Notes under the pieces: model-generated | What the model was told of the DNA's origin: nothing | Seen by the model: the letters and a program-made list of their open reading frames with translations, nothing else | Databases searched by the model: none | Position numbers and translations under genes: made by a program | Source of the DNA: Candidatus Pelagibacter sp. TMED196 | Lineage (GTDB): Bacteria > Pseudomonadota > Alphaproteobacteria > Pelagibacterales > Pelagibacteraceae | Reading direction: 5' to 3' | Length of the DNA: 7,314 bases | NCBI GenBank assembly: GCA_002171925.1 | Contig: NHIT01000015.1 | Location: forward strand, 5,818 to 13,131 | Shown: in pieces, positions 6,554 through 7,314 of the stretch | Layout of the letters: the number at the start of each line of letters is the position of its first letter | Numbering within the stretch: the first letter of the stretch is position 1

Positions 6554-7314
6554 TAGATTTTAAATTTTCTTAAAATTAAAAATATAATTATAAATGTAAT
6601 TAAAACTGACAAAAATATCAAATCCTTTTTAATTTGTTTTTCATCTTTCTTTAGTATCGGTAAACTCAATTCTATATTTCCCATTTCATTTGGCTGCAAA
6701 TTTTTCAGAATTTTTCCCTCTGGACTTATAAAAGCACTAACGCCCATATTTGCTGCCCTAAGTGTAAAAACACTAGACTCGATTGATCTAAAGATTGCTT
6801 TTGCAAAATGCTGATGTGGTCCAATACTTTTTCCAAACCATGCATCTTCTGAGATATTGATTAAAAAATTATATTTATTATTTTTTTCTACTAAGTCTGG
6901 AAAAATTATCTCATAACAAATTAAAGCAAGTATATTTATTTTTTTTTTATTAAACTCGAATTCTAATAAAGATTTTCCTTTACCGCTTGAGAAAGAAACA
7001 TAGCCTGCAGTAATTTTTTTTAGACCTAAAGAATTGAAAATAGGTTCAAAAGGTAAAAATTCTCCAAATGGCACAAGTTTTTTCTTATCATACTTCGATA
7101 CAAACTGAAGATTATTATTTGAAACAATCATGCTATTGAAATATTTATCCTGAGATAGAATTTTTTTTGAAGTATTGGCTCCAAATATAATTAAATGATT
7201 TTCAGAAAAATTTTTTTTGAATAATTCTTTAACTTTTTTATTTTTATAAAAATTCACATCTATAAACACACCTTCAGGCCAAATAAAGATTGTTTTTACC
7301 TTCTTATTTGGTTC
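6553..7314 (-). CDS. lnt: Apolipoprotein N-acyltransferase, C-terminal half, 5' end cut off
   Basis: Lnt transfers an acyl chain from phospholipid to the N-terminal Cys of apolipoproteins, the last step of lipoprotein maturation, at the outer face of the inner membrane. The frame is open to the window edge, giving 253 residues; the family is about 500, so the N-terminal membrane helices are outside. The nitrilase-like catalytic triad is visible: Glu14 in IWPEG, Lys77 in [14 protein letters not shown] and Cys133 in ICYEIIFP (fragment numbering). NISEDAWFG (153-161), GPHQH, and the Arg-x2-Glu...[10 protein letters not shown] stretch are typical too. A final hydrophobic helix (about 231-248) followed by Arg-Lys-rich residues matches the usual C-terminal anchor. 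A GTG at 7269 is not the start, because the conserved WPE motif lies upstream of it. The TAA overlaps metK by one base. The gene has an A10 tract just before the catalytic Cys. Confidence 0.94.
   Translation of the reverse strand, partial: EPNKKVKTIFIWPEGVFIDVNFYKNKKVKELFKKNFSENHLIIFGANTSKKILSQDKYFNSMIVSNNNLQFVSKYDKKKLVPFGEFLPFEPIFNSLGLKKITAGYVSFSSGKGKSLLEFEFNKKKINILALICYEIIFPDLVEKNNKYNFLINISEDAWFGKSIGPHQHFAKAIFRSIESSVFTLRAANMGVSAFISPEGKILKNLQPNEMGNIELSLPILKKDEKQIKKDLIFLSVLITFIIIFLILRKFKI
6939..6948 (-). repeat. A10 homopolymer in lnt
   Basis: Ten consecutive A on the coding strand encode Lys-Lys-Lys plus the first base of Ile, about eight codons before the catalytic Cys codon. A one-base slip would shift the frame before the active-site Cys and abolish the enzyme. 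It is comparable to the infB A10 tract and may equally be a by-product of AT-rich coding. Confidence 0.85.

Noticed and set aside
7267..7269. GTG as the start of lnt
   Set aside because: The same frame continues upstream to the window edge and encodes the conserved WPE motif with the catalytic Glu, so the gene is truncated by the window rather than starting here.
1..7314. Mobile elements, CRISPR arrays, tRNA or rRNA genes, phage or defence genes
   Set aside because: I saw no inverted terminal repeats, spaced direct repeats, structural RNA or foreign-looking genes; essentially all of the window is ordinary conserved housekeeping sequence on one strand.

Overview
The window is a compact, strongly AT-rich bacterial housekeeping block. 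Every gene lies on the minus strand, so in transcription order it reads from high to low coordinates: lnt (5' end cut off), metK, nusA, infB, rbfA, rpsO, pnp (3' end cut off). Only about 71 bases, between metK and nusA, are clearly non-coding. The protein style (Lys/Asn/Ile-rich, shortened IF2 N-terminus), the near-zero spacers and the lnt-metK-nusA-infB-rbfA-rpsO-pnp order point to a genome-streamlined alphaproteobacterium. SAR11/Pelagibacterales or a similar marine lineage is my best guess; this is inference from style and synteny, not from a marker gene.

Layout: 7314-6553 is the C-terminal half of apolipoprotein N-acyltransferase. It shares one base with metK (6553-5366, S-adenosylmethionine synthetase). 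The metK/nusA spacer carries a near-perfect intrinsic terminator hairpin (5335-5310) that ends about 15 bases before the nusA start codon. From nusA (5294-3741) onward come the transcription and translation genes infB (3737-1524), rbfA (1531-1157), rpsO (1160-903) and pnp (902-1). They are joined by gaps or overlaps of 3, -8, -4 and 0 bases, which looks like one translationally coupled operon.

The products work together at the interface of transcription, ribosome assembly, initiation and mRNA decay: NusA (elongation/termination factor), IF2 (initiator tRNA delivery), RbfA (30S maturation), S15 (early 30S assembly protein) and PNPase (3'-5' RNA decay). MetK supplies the methyl donor for RNA and protein methylation, and Lnt finishes lipoproteins at the inner membrane.

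No unknown system is visible. The interesting signals are what is missing and how the junctions are built. Relative to the order I recall for alphaproteobacteria (lnt, HTH regulator, metK, trmB, rimP, nusA, ylxR, infB, rbfA, truB, rpsO, pnp), the regulator, trmB, rimP, ylxR and truB are all absent from their slots. A terminator sits directly in front of nusA, whose product itself modulates termination. Two A10 tracts lie inside essential-type genes.
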